Positions 25,601 to 37,159 of a stretch of 64,000 bases of DNA are shown in pieces (within the stretch, counting starts at the first letter, position 1; the number at the start of each line of letters is the position of its first letter). Source of the stretch: Sclerurus mexicanus (lineage: Eukaryota; Chordata; Aves; Passeriformes; Furnariidae); contig VWZF01006730.1 in the NCBI GenBank assembly GCA_013396755.1, positions 1,668,358-1,732,357 on the forward strand. The letters run 5' to 3'. Below the pieces are notes generated by a model that had not been told where the DNA came from, did no database searches, and saw nothing but the letters and a program-made list of their open reading frames with translations. A program made the translations under genes and the position numbers.

Positions 25601-28600
25601 AGTTTTAGTTTAGAAATTTAGTTTCAGTTTAGTTTAGACAAATCAGGAAAAGATAAATAAATTTCAACTACAGAAAACGGAAATGTGAGCAGGGTGAATA
25701 AAACATAAATATTTTGGCATTTCACAATTTGTTTTCTTTACACACCATGAAAAGTGGTGGTGCACTTACAGTACAAAGTGTTAACTACTGTTTCTGTGAA
25801 GAAAATAGGATCTCTTCTGCTTTTGACAAATGCTTCCCAAAATTTTCAGTTCTTGCTCCCCTCCCATCTGTCTCAGAATGATGTTAAAATTCCTCAGCCA
25901 AACCTGTGGAGCCTTTTCAGAGCTAAGACAAACTGTTGAGTTTAAACTGCTTTCCTGGTTTCCCAAAACTCTCTTCAAGGTTTTGGCAGCTGAAGGGAAA
26001 TCAGCATTATACTGTAGATATTGGTTCTTGATGCTTATGAAACCTTTTTGCTAAATAAGAGAATCCAAGTCCATCCTTTGATCTTAAGGAGAGTCCTTTC
26101 TGCTTTTATTCTCCAGTGTAGCAGCTTCTGGCTGCATTCTGGTTGAGATAGTAGAAAAGGAGGAGGTAATTATGTTCTTTTCAAAAACTAGCAATAGCAC
26201 TGTAAAATTCTGTGTAAAAAATGGCTCTCAAATGTGTTTATCTGTATTGCTTTGTTGGATTGTTCCTTTATGGTGTTTAGTTAGGAGTAACAAACATTTT
26301 ACAGATTCAAATTAAACTGGGGTACAACTGTTATTTTTAAACTAAGAAACTTAAATCCTTGTTTTAATGTGCTTAAAGGAGATAAACTTCATAACTTTCC
26401 TTTCTATTTTAGTCATCTGAAATGACTGAAGTGAAGATCTTAACTCAAGCAATGATGCACTGTCAACCAAAACAACATGAATCAGGAGCAAAAAAAGGTA
26501 AAATGCTGTATGGAGAGCTGTGTCAGGGTTGTATTTTTTGGATGGAAGACACCTGAACTTTGAAGTGATGTGAGCTGCATTTTATTTTTTCTGATGAGCC
26601 AGTGCATTGGTAGTTTGGCTTCCTTCTGTACCACAATTGGAGAGTAATATGAAACCTTTCTGGTTTTCACATAACACTCTGGAGAAGGTATAAAATTTGA
26701 CCGTAATGGAGGTGGGAAACTTCCACTGGTAGACTTGCTTGCATATAAGGGTGTAACTGTCCTTAAAAAAACCCAAACCAACCCAACAAAACAAACAAAA
26801 AACAAATGGAAGAAAAAACAGACCCTAAGCATGAAAAAAACCAACTTCAAAAAAAATCCTGGTTTCGTATAAGTTGCTTGTGTGTGTGGAAGTACAGATT
26901 TGAGTTGCATCCTTTAGCCTGTTAGAGGGTTCAGTAATGGCATACAGACTATTTCATGTAATCAGTTTAAGAACTCAGTAATTTGGCGTGCTTGTCCTAC
27001 TCTTACTACAGTAGTTCTGAAATACTAATATTTGTATCATTAGAAATGATTTAATTTCTCTAGTGGTTAACCCTGGACAGTTTATTCTTGTGCCAGTAGA
27101 ATCCTTATAAAGTTTGCTCCTTATGCTTTTCTCTCTGTACTGTCTGTCAGTTAGTACTCATGCAGCATTGGCAGTAGCCAAAATTTTACTCTTTTTTTTC
27201 ATTAGGGGATAATCTCAGATTTCAGATGAATTCTCACAGTACTTCTCTGTTATGGTTCCTACCTAATTCTTCATTCTTAAAAGTGTCACAGGAACTGGAT
27301 CGATGATCCAGGTTAGGTCATCAGTTCATTGAGACAACTTTTTTTGTCTGTATCTTTCTGTAAGCAGGCATCCTAGATCTCCATCTATAATCTCTAATCC
27401 TTAAGTAGTCTCTGAACACTTGGTTTGTTCTGTTGCTCTTAGTACTCAAGAACTGAAAGAATTCTATTACGTTTTCTTGACCCTTTCCTATTTTTCTCAG
27501 TCTGAGGTTGCCATCTCTCAGGTTCTTGAGCAGTAATTCTTCTCTCTCATATGTTACTGCCTTGAAAATAAGTCCGTATATGCCTTTTCAAGCTCAGGTT
27601 CATTTCTTCTATTCTTGATCTTGATAAATATAATAGAGTTCTATTCTTTGGATCCAGCTGGATGTCAGACTAGTGAAGTTCTGTCTGTTTGGTGGTGGCT
27701 TTCTGATCCCTTTCTCATCGATTCTGCTTGTGGTTGTAAAGACTGTTGTGTTCTACAAGATCTTAAATGGCTTCTCATCAGATCTTGGTCTCTTGTATAA
27801 AAGTCATCACTTTAGGTGTTTTTCAGTGGTTCATTGCTCTGTGATGCCTCCCTTGAGTCTAAACCCCAATTCTCCACAATGTCAAAACTTTTTCTCACTC
27901 TTGTTTTCAAAGGGCTTTTGTTTGTTTGCTGATCGTTGTAATCCTTTCCTTCAGACTAATACAGTTTTAGAGGTTCTGCTGTTCAGCTCCTGCTTACAAG
28001 TAAGGCTTTGTTTTCTTCTCTTTTTTTGATCTTGCACTGGAAAATTTCTTCTGGAACTCTTTATCTTCAGCTGTACTTTAAGTTCTAGATAATAATTTCC
28101 ATTTGATATCTATTCAGTGGTACTGTGCCTTCAGTTATCTGTCTCTATGGTTCTTAAATGCAGCATGAGATTCCCATGGGCCTACTTCCTGAATTTTTTC
28201 AAATCCTTCTGGATGACATTCTGTCCTTCAGATGTGTCAACTGCACCACCCAGCTTTGTGTCATCTGCAAATTTGCTGAGGGTGCACCTGATCCCACTGT
28301 CTGTCATTGATAAGATATTAAACAGTACTCGTCCAAATATGGAACTCCTAGGGACACTGCTTGTGACTCACTGATCTCCATCTGGACATTGAACTGTTGA
28401 CCTCTACTCTTGGAATCATAAAATGGTTTGAATTGTAAGGGACCTTAAAGATCATCTAGTTTCTACCCCCTTCCACAGGCAGGGACACCTTCTACTGGAC
28501 CAGGTTACTTAAAGCCCCATCCAGCCTGGCCTTGAACACTCCCAAGGATGTGGCATCCACAACTTCTCTGAGTAACCTTTTCCAGTGCTTCACCACTTTC

Positions 28601-30329
28601 ACATGGAAGAATTTCTTCCTCATATCTAATCTAAACCTACTGTCTTTCACCTTAAGGCCATTCTCCCTTGTCCTACGTGCCTGTAGTCCCTCTCCAGCCT
28701 TCTTGTAAGCCCCCTTTGGGTGTACTGGAAGGCTGCTGTGAGGTCTTCCCAGAGCCTTCCCTTCTCCAGGTTGAACAAGCCCATCTGTCTCAGTCTGTCT
28801 TCATAGGACTGGTGTTCCAGCCCTGTTATCAGCTTAGTGAGTCTCCTTTGGACTCACTCCAGCATGTGATTGTATGCAACTGCCCAACCAGTTCCTCATC
28901 TAACAAACAGTCCACCCATGTAATCCATATCTCTTCAAATCAGAGAGAAGGATATTATGGGGGACTGTTTCAGAGGCCTTAGAGAAGTCATCATGTTCAT
29001 AGGTTTTTAATCAAGGGGGGGGGGAAAACCAAGCCATACGTTTTCAAGTATGCTTGTATTCTTTAAACTTTCTTTTTAAAGTTACCCACATGGCCTTCCA
29101 TATGTTCAGCAGTTATTGCAATCATTTGTGGTCAAAGGCAGGGAAAAAAACATTCATAGTTGACTCTGTCAGCTTCTGTCTTGTCAACATCTTACAGTCT
29201 GAGAAACAAAAACTAGTCCATCAGGTAACTGCATAACAGTCTTGCAGGCAGTCCATAATTCCTAAAGGAATAAACTTCTTTGTCACCAAGGACTAGAGTT
29301 AAAGTTTGTCCCTTCTTTGGTTAATTCCTTCTGTTGCTGTTTGAGAACATCAGCTTAAAATGTGGACATGACTAGACATGTTGTATCCAATGCTGTGCTA
29401 GAGTAGAGACAGTGCTACTAACTGGAATGATAACCTGCATGTTCTAAGCAAAGCCCCTGACTATTGCTGATCCAGCATAAAACCCTCAAAACGATTTCAT
29501 TGGTATTAATCTGTTTGCTAGTTTATGTGCAGCAGGTCTTATTACTTTTAGGTGTTGAAAGACATTCAACTTAATAGCTTCAAGAAAAGACAGTTTCTGT
29601 TGTCTCTCCCTTAGAAATATGTGCCATTTGGGTGTGAGTTACAGATTCTTTTGGCATTTCAAGATCAATTTGTGGTGGTTCTGTTAAATAAGATACAGGG
29701 AGTATGTCTGTAGTGTAAGGTTGGATTCACCTTCTTTTCTTCTTTTGTGTTAATTTATTGTGTCAGTTTGATACAGTTGAAGTAAAATGCTCTGTAATTT
29801 ACTACAAATTCTCCTGATGCAAGGTAAGACTGAAGTTACTTCTGGTTTTAATATTGATTTTTATATTCCACATGCAGCATTTCCACCCTTCTATAACTAA
29901 CCAAATAATTTTTTCTGAATTCCCAATCTTAATCCCTTAAACAATGTCGAACTTAGTGATTTTGTGTATTCACAGAAAGGATCCAATACAGCAGAGATTT
30001 CCTTCTGAAGCTTTCAAGTGTTTCTCTCTCTCAGAAGAAGCCAGAGTTTCTTCCTGATCATCCAGTTGTGCTTGAAAAGCCAGTAAGGGCATTTTTTGTA
30101 CTAAGTGAAGTAATAGAAACATTCATGGAGGTTTTGACAACCCATTTGACAAGAAACATTTTCCTTCAGACTAGCTTGCCAAATTGGTAAAAACTTCAAA
30201 AGACAAATTTTGCAGTTCAGCTCTGTTACTTTTGTATGTAACTTCCCCGGTTGGTATTTGACATCTTACTGTGTGGTAAGTACCTTATAAAGACAAGGGC
30301 TTTTTCTTTATTTTCAGCAAAAAGATCAG
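22561..30329 (+). CDS. C8orf88: C8orf88 orthologue, spliced 22566-22653, 23454-23530, 26413-26497, 29976-30082 and probably 30318-30329
   Basis: This small, poorly characterised vertebrate protein is identified by homology to the human C8orf88 protein (about 117 residues). The four firm exons give about 119 residues. The N-terminus MFQNVAEAKKFIGKSLQPAR matches the human KKLIGKSLQPAR-type start. The middle is divergent. The most conserved part is ERIQYSRDFLLKLSSVS, followed by KKPEFLPDHPVVLEKP. YSRDFLL fits the eIF4E-binding consensus YxxxxL-hydrophobic, so a role as a 4E-BP-like translational regulator is a reasonable inference. No signal peptide or membrane segment is seen. The start is the first ATG of the first coding exon, with G at -3. 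All joins are in phase. The C-terminus after VLEKP is unresolved. Gene order next to PIP4P2 and NECAB1 supports the assignment. Confidence 0.88.
23454..23530 (+). CDS. C8orf88: C8orf88 second coding exon
   Basis: The CTTCACCAG acceptor may alternatively be the CAG six bases downstream (start 23460), giving a two-residue NAGNAG-like choice. The exon ends TGG/GTGAGT in phase 0. It encodes SLNVQTELPSSTEVCLQSTV, which aligns without gaps to the human segment around FNFQNEYPCNTQCIQS. Confidence 0.85.
26413..26497 (+). CDS. C8orf88: C8orf88 third coding exon
   Basis: A TTTCTATTTTAG acceptor starts a phase-0 exon of 28 codons plus one base, ending AAAG/GTAAAA. It encodes a polar stretch with QAMMHCQPKQHESGAKK. 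This corresponds to the glutamine-rich, KK-ending linker of the human protein. It is the least conserved exon; position and phase support it more than identity does. Confidence 0.75.
28176..28411 (-). mobile_element. Older CR1 LINE, first part (interrupted)
   Basis: The + strand matches the reverse complement of the CR1 reverse-transcriptase 3' region. It includes TTCTGGATGACATTCTGTCC, GTGTCATCTGCAAATTTGCT and TCCATCTGGACATTGAACTG. It stops abruptly where a second CR1 begins and resumes at about 28867. It lies in the third C8orf88 intron, antisense to the gene. Confidence 0.8.
28412..28866 (-). mobile_element. CR1 LINE 3' end inserted within an older CR1
   Basis: It begins with the inverted CR1 3' terminus (GAATCATAAAATGGTTTGAA, then GGGACCTTAAAGATCATCTA). 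It continues through ATCCACAACTTCTCTGAGTA and CTCCAGGTTGAACAAGCCCA to the CACTCCAGCATG segment. About 455 bases remain, 5'-truncated as usual for CR1. Confidence 0.88.
28867..28990 (-). mobile_element. Older CR1 LINE, second part
   Basis: The older element continues with CCAACCAGTTCCTCATCTAA, then ATCCATATCTCTTCAAATCA, then the GGCCTTAGAGAAGTC block. In intact CR1s this directly follows the segment ending at 28411. Confidence 0.75.
29976..30082 (+). CDS. C8orf88: C8orf88 fourth coding exon with eIF4E-binding motif
   Basis: This exon follows a TTCACAG acceptor, has entry phase 1 and ends CCA/GTAAGG. It encodes RIQYSRDFLLKLSS and KKPEFLPDHPVVLEKP, nearly identical to human. Tyr, Leu and the following Leu of YSRDFLL occupy the three key positions of the YxxxxL-hydrophobic motif found in 4E-BPs and eIF4G. 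Confidence 0.92.
30318..30329 (+). CDS. C8orf88: Candidate 12-base C8orf88 microexon (or start of a longer terminal exon)
   Basis: A strong acceptor (TTTTCTTTATTTTCAG) is followed by CAA AAA GAT CAG and a near-perfect donor GTATGT. QKDQ would replace human ENNQ before the last residues SFK. No SFK-stop exon could be found downstream. If the donor is not used, the frame stays open to a TGA at 30516-30518. Confidence 0.5.
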
Positions 30330-31417
30330 GTATGTTTTCATGTGTTCAAAATAAAAGAGAACAATCTTGATAAATTTCCACTTGGTGAAAGTCTGAATCC
30401 AGCGTTAAGTTGTCCATACCTCAGTGTCCACTACAAAACTATTAATGAGTTTAATGCAATGTGCGTTACCATTGTCTCTGGTCTGTGGTTTTGGCAAGAA
30501 ATTAATAGAAATGAATGATGAATGTGAAGAATGTCCAGGTATGCTACCTTAACCTTTGTGATAAAATAATCCTCAAATATTTCGTACACTAGAAGAAAAA
30601 ATCTACTGCTTTGCATTCCACACTCCAAGTGTGGGAAAATCTTCAGTGTAAATGTTATCGTGTCAAATCAGGCTACGTACTAGGCTGTTTTTGAGGCCAC
30701 TGGGATGTGGTATTGCTAGAAATAGGAATCATATTATGGAGAAGTATGTCCAGATGATTACTCTGTTGGCCACATTTGGAGGTATTTTTAAACCTAGAAA
30801 ATTTCTAGCCTTTGAAAAAACAAAGTTAAACTAATATATGACTGTAATTGGCTTTCCCTGCTCTTACTTTTTATGTCTTTTTATTTGTCCTCAAGATGAA
30901 AGCTTTATTTGAAAACCTGCCTTCAGATAGGGAAGTTTCAGCTCTTTAATTTCTTTACTTCCTCCGGCCCTGTCCCTTGGAGTTTCTAAGGGGGGCAGAT
31001 TTCCATAATCTGTACACTTTCACTTGGTTACATTCATAGGAAAAAGGAGGACCCCAGCAGAAATTAAATCAGTGAATGAATGAACTCTCAACTTACTCAT
31101 GACATGACCAAATGGCAAATAACTGGGGAGAGGTAAAGAAGGATGGTAAAAACTGGTACAAGTCAAGAGGGATTGCATGTGTTTTGAGAGACTGTTTTTG
31201 GGCTGGAGGATCCATACCTGTAGTATGATGTCATAAATGCATCCAGTTCTATATATATAGTCTTGTGTCTAGAAAGAAGAGTATCTCATGGTTTGTGAGG
31301 CCTGCTGTTAAAGTCTCTCCTCTGCTTTGTGTTAGTCATGTGTTTGTAAGCCCCCACCTGCATATGCTAGTTTATCATACAGATACAAAAAGCAGTGAGT
31401 TTTTTAGTTGTCTTCAG

Positions 31418-31453
31418 CTTCAAAAGGAGGTGGATGAATTAGAAACTCATTAG
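31418..31453 (+). other. Possible terminal exon of C8orf88 (weak)
   Basis: A good acceptor (TTTTTTAGTTGTCTTCAG) is followed in phase 0 by LQKEVDELETH and a TAG stop. It would follow QKDQ in frame. It does not resemble the human ending, so it is only one option for the missing C-terminus. Confidence 0.15.
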
Positions 31454-34400
31454 TCGGGATGTCGTGTTAGAGCAACATAAAGTGTATCACTTAGCTATTG
31501 TTATCAGTGTCTTAAGCACAAAGTGTGAGTGGTTGTGTAGAAAATTAAAGGAAAACAATCCTGATTACAAGAAAGCAAAAGCGGATCAATTTGCTGTGTG
31601 ATCCTGAGGAGTGTTGAAAGGGATCTTGCAAGCATACTGGTCTCAGTATATAAAGGTGATATCAGGTTGCCAGTCATACTTTAGAATTTAGTTCAGCATT
31701 TTAAGTATGAAACCTGTTTGGTGATTGTGTGTTTTTCTTTTTTTTTCTTGAATTGACTAGAATAAATGTTTGTCTGTTAATATAGGATAAAACTATCTAC
31801 TGATGTATTCTAGTGTTGAATTTTAGTGTAGACATAGAATTTTTAGGAATTTGGGAGTTTGTTTGGAGGCATGTTAACATGAATTAAACACTGAAGCTCT
31901 GTGAATGTGGACCAGATGTATTTTGTATGTCTGTGTGGAAATACCTGCTTGCATTTCACTAAGAAATTTCCTCATTGGAAAGGAAGGTGAAAAAATTGCC
32001 ATTGCTTCCAAGAAGATGGTAAGATCTCAGTTAAAGTATATGAACCTTGTTAGAAATTCTCTTCCTATGTACTGAAACAAAAATTTTATTTGTGGGACAC
32101 ATGAACCCTACCCAGTAGTCACTTTCTTTATTAGGATTGAAGCAGTTAGGGATGTTAAGTTTTCCTGTATGGGAATCCAAAACCAAGAATCTGTGACTAG
32201 AGTAAAAGCTGAATATTACTTTGAAATGGCTTAGACTTGGCCTGACAACTAATTGATCCTACTTTCAGAAACTGTGAAAAGACACATGTTGAATGTCAGG
32301 ACTGAGAAGGGATAAAACAGACTTCAAAATAAGAAGGGAAAAATGCAATAGCATGAGAAGGCACCAGGAATCAAAGAAAAAGCGTAGATAAATTCAGAAC
32401 TAATTTATCCAGAAATGGCAGTGATTTCAGGCTCCTGGTGCAGTACAGTAACATCAGTCTGTCTTGTTAAATTGCCTGCTCTGTGTGACATCTTGCTTAT
32501 GGAGACTGGGTGTCAGTCTGAGCATTCTGCATGGAAGTAGAGAAAAGGTTGATTAATAGTGGAGAGCCCATAGGACAAGTGCAAGCAGCTTTAGTTTTGA
32601 TGCAAAGTGTTTTCTGAGTGCTTTTCTTTCTCATCTGTTTAGTTATGAGACGATTATGATCTACAGCCTTGGTTTGGGTTTGGTTCTTTTTTTTTAATCT
32701 TTTTTTTACCTTGTTTGTTTTTTATTTCATAAGCATGGTATTGGTAGTATTTTGGACCAGTTGGTTGTCCGCAGTTTGACACTGAATTGAATATTCAGGC
32801 ACTTCATGCCTATCTTAAGACTTTCCTGGTTCTGAATTTTTGAAGTTGCTGCTGAAATACATGCCCAACTTTATGACTGAAAGTTGTATTTTCAGATGAA
32901 GAAAACTTCCTAGAGTGACTTGTACAAGGGAGATGCTGTTACAGTTAGTGGACTGTGGACTGCATTTGTCCTGAAGGACAGTGGCATTTTTGGGGGATGT
33001 GGGGACCAGAGCTACCTATGCATAGCTCAACATTTGAACAGATGTTACTTGTGTTGACAGAGTCTTCTAGGAAAATTTTAGATTAAGTCTCTATGATTAG
33101 TGAAAATAGAACTGTTTGCCGTAATAAAAAGAATACCAAATTGTTAAATGTACCTGGAGTAGGAAAGAGTTATAGGCAGACCCAAATGAAAACTTTGTTT
33201 AAATGACGTGTTATAACTGAAGTAATTTGAGGATTGGTTTGTCTTACAGGTAAAGAACAAACCTTTTATTGACATATGCAAGAAGTGACATGTTGTTTGG
33301 AAGATCAGAAATCCATCAATGAAGGAACTACATATGATGTAGGTCTTTAAAATTTTGAAGGTATTTGTGTGCCTGCGGATGGAAATAGGACTCTGTGAAA
33401 CTTTAGAAAATGCCTGTTTCTTCCTGTCATTGCCCAAATGCTTTAAGAGACAAACTTTTAATTTCTAATGCCTGAGATGGTAATATGATTACAGTGAAAA
33501 TAAATAATTCTAATATTGCTGTGGCAGAGTTTTGTCCTTGAATTTTTTGTGTTATGTAGCCATATATTTTGTCTGACCATACATTCTAAACTAATACTTA
33601 ACTGGGACTTTTTGCTTACCCACAACTCCCTTCCTGAGAAGTAATGATGGAACAACAAATACTGGCTGTGTCATGTCTCAGATGTCTTAGGATATGTACA
33701 CCTCTAGTTTTTTTGTTTTTTCTAATAAAACTTTACTTGCTTTCTTTCTTAATTTGAAATCTTGACACAAGATATTCTTAAGTATTTTGTGGATACACAT
33801 ACCTTCTTTCAAGGTATGATGTCTCTTGTTACTAATAGCTTCACTAAAATGAGAAATCTTCTCTCCTCATGGATCAGAATAGGAGACATGCCTATGCACA
33901 GCAATCCTTAAAGTTCTTTGTAAATAATTTTCCAGTGTTTTTTATTTTGAAAAGTGAAAGTGATGGGGAAAACTGAGGAACAAGACAGATTTTAATCCCA
34001 TGTCTTAAATGGGTAAATGGGGATATCACTAATTCTATTACTTTTTCCCATAAAGTAGTATGGTATCTAATAGTGAAGTGAAAAGCAGTAGTTTGAGTAT
34101 TTCCTGAAAGCATCCTTCAGTTGACAGCCATGAATAATAAGTATTTTGTATGAATAAATTAGCTTCAAAACCTGTATTCAGACCACAAAAATATCATTTG
34201 AGCACGGAAGGCAATTTTTTAGCCTCTTGTCACAAATGATAATGAAAGCCAAATGAGAATGTGCTGAATGGCAATGGCAGTAGTGTAGAAATACTTCAAG
34301 TTGTGTTTGAAAGGCACTAGATTTCTTTCCCTGAACAATGAAAATAAATCTTTTTGTTCGTTAATTTTTAATCACCGTAAGTTTCTTAGAGTGGGTCCTA

Positions 34401-35756
34401 TGGATCTTTTTTAAATGAGTGTTGAAGGCAATTTTTGTGTGTAGCTCTCAAAACTTTTAAGTGAAAATTCTCAAACTTCTTGTGTGTGATTCATCAAAGT
34501 GTTTGTTTACTAGTAAATATACATAGGAGAATAACTGTTAGAAGGACATATGACCTAGCAGAACTATTTGCATCCCTCCAGCACATAACTGACAAGTTCT
34601 AAAGCAGGTTATTTTAAGAATAATTTTAATACATATCGTTTTTCTGCTGAAAAGGAAAAATGTCACAAACTTCAGTGTGGTGTGTCATTTTTCACCTAAG
34701 GATTTATCCTGCAGTGGTGTCACAGGTCATTGTATTTCCTTTGTTGGTAAGTCAGTAATGACAAAAAAAAACTACGCCATACACTAGACTGACATCTTGG
34801 CATAGGAAAAGCCGTTGTTCAGAAGTATGAGTAATTGTACTTTGCTAAAGACAAGAAACTAAATTTACACTGATGTCATTTGTGAGGGTAATATGGTTAT
34901 TTGGGTGCCTTTTTAAAAATGGACAGATCAGTAGTTGAATCATATCAATATGGGAAAGCTTTGGACTTCAGTATTAAAAGCATTCAATTTTGCTTTGCTA
35001 CTGGTCAGAAGATTTAAAGGTGAAACTTTCTCTAACTTGAGCACCTAAATTCAGGTGTGCAGTATCCCTTTCTGACATGCACATTTGTGTAGAGAACTTA
35101 GGCCTCATGAATTTTATTGGCAAAGAGCTTGATTCAGTTGCCCTAAGGTAGGCATCTGCTGTCATCTGAGACTTCATCTGGGATTCTGGTCCCATATGCT
35201 GCATGGGCTTGGCATAAATGACAGACAAACTATAGGTAATTCATGTCCTCCTCAGCTGGGAGTTGGAGAGCTGTACTAGATGCCTTTGTTTAGGCAACTA
35301 ATTTGCCTCAGAACACCATTGATACAACAGAAGCTGAGTTGCCTTGGTCACAGGTGGATACCTAAATGTGACGCTTTTCTTAATCTTGAGCTCAGTCCTG
35401 ATCCCTGTTCCTGGAATAAAAAACCTTACTGCAGTGAAGATTGTTTCTTTGTAGCCTGAATTCCCGTTTCAGTTACATGCTGTAATTTGTTTTTTGAGTT
35501 GAAATAAAATTAGAGAAGAAGGTATTTTATTGAACACAACTTTTAAATGACTTTTTGGCTACTGCTTGTAACCTTGGACTGCTAGATGAGTGGAGAGTGG
35601 TCATGTAGCATGTGGAGGTTGTCAACGTCATGGAGGTGTGGGAGGTTACAGTGGTTGCTTGCCTTTCATTCTTGGGCTGGAGGATACACCTACTCCTCAG
35701 ATCCAGAAGACAACACTATGACTTGTTAGAGAATCAAATAGTACTCGTTCCAGGTT

Positions 35757-36318
35757 TTATAGAATCATAGACTATCCTGAGCTGGAAGGGACCCACAAGG
35801 ATCATCAAAGTTCATCTCCTTGCCCTGCACAGGACAGCCCTAAGAGTCACACTGTGTGCCTGAGGGCATTGTTCAAATGCTTCTTGAACTTGTCACACTT
35901 GGTGCTGTGACCGCTTCCCTGGGGGAAGTTCCATTGCCCAACCACTCTCTGGGTGAAGAACCTTTTTCTAATACCCAACCCAAACCTCCCCTGACACAAC
36001 TTCTGGCCATTCCCTCAGGTCCTGTCACTGGTCACCACAGAGAAGAGATCAGTGCCTGTCCCTCCTCCGCACAAGGAAGTTGTAACTGCAATGAGGTCTC
36101 CCCTCAGTCTCCTCCAGGCTGAACAGGCCAAGTGACCTCAGCTGCTCCTCCTCTGACTTCCCCTCAAGGCCCTTCACCATCTTTGTTGCTCTCCTTTGGA
36201 CGCTCTCTAATAGTTTAGTATCTTTCTTACATTTTGGTCTCCAAAACTGCATGCAATATTCAAGGTGAGGCTGCACCAGTGCAGAGCAGAGCAAGACAAT
36301 CCCCTCCCTCAACTGGCT
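35757..36318 (-). mobile_element. CR1 LINE 3' region, about 560 bases
   Basis: The + strand is the reverse complement of CR1. It starts with the terminus (TAGAATCATAGACTATCCTG), then GGAAGGGACCCACAAGGATC, TCCAGGCTGAACAGGCCAAG, and ends near CTGCACCAGTGCAGAGCAGA. It belongs to a different CR1 subgroup from the copy at 28.4 kb. The open frames of 87-88 codons on both strands are CR1 shadows. It lies between the convergent 3' ends of C8orf88 and NECAB1. Confidence 0.9.
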
Positions 36319-36774
36319 GGCTGTTCATCACTCAGGGGTATATGGTAACCCTGCTCCCCTGCTAGAACCTCCAAACAAGCTCAAGGTTTATGGCTATTTA
36401 TCTTGTAACAGCAGTTCCTCTAATGACTTCTCAGCAAGCTGCCAGAGATCCAATAGAAATATTTTCTGAGTGGTCAGGACATAGAGTTCAAAGCAAATGT
36501 GAAATGTTAATTCTGGGGATCTACAGTGGCTTGACAGACAGGTGGATGTTTTCCTCTTGCAAGGGTAGAGGCTAGAGTATGCGAAGAGAAGATAGTACTG
36601 CCTTGCTGTCTTGTGAGCAGAAAACACAGTGTGAGAGAAGTTCTGTATTAGCACAAAGAGTTGTCCCAGTGTTTATTCTCTTTATTAATGACTTGGAGCT
36701 TCTCTGCAGACATGTTTGAAAAGGTATGTTCATGTTCATACATCTTTCTTCTGTAAAAGGAGGCCACAGCAGCA

Positions 36775-37130
36775 TTAAGTAATGGCTGTTTATTAATGCA
36801 AGACTAAAACTTTTCACAAATATTTAGTCATACAGATCATAATGTACTTTTCTGTGACAGTTATTCTGTGATGAATATACATAATAAATATCATAGTTGT
36901 CTGATTTCAGTTTTTAGAATGCATAATTTTCCTGAACTAGTCACAAGAAGAGAAGGTAATAAATACGCAGTTTTCCAGATTTTAAAATGGATAAAGTGGA
37001 AAGGATTGGATCCCTAATAACAAACATTATCACATCATAAATTCATAACCTGGCACACCTGTACACTGCTATGTGAGTGTTTGTGTAATGAAAAACAGTG
37101 CAACATTAACATTACTCAGAACCACAGCTT
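36775..37130 (-). other. NECAB1: NECAB1 3' UTR (end inferred)
   Basis: This follows the TAG stop on the - strand. The nearest AATAAA on that strand is at 36789-36794, with further ones at 36681-36686 and 36672-36677. The true UTR may be longer. Confidence 0.4.
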
Positions 37131-37159
37131 CTAGTTGTTACTGAGGACCCACCACGATG
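37131..37159 (-). CDS. NECAB1: NECAB1 terminal coding exon
   Basis: A CTCTTTTTCAG acceptor (- strand) is followed by phase-1 entry: CA completes Ala, then SWWVLSNN and TAG. The human ending is SWWILNN, so the tail is conserved with one extra residue. Confidence 0.92.

Noticed and set aside
27400..28170. T-rich region upstream of the 28.2-kb CR1, considered as older CR1 or LTR
   Set aside because: I could not match it to any repeat block with confidence, so it is left as plain intron.
35856..36312. Open frames of 87-88 codons on both strands
   Set aside because: They lie entirely within a CR1 3' region and are repeat shadows.
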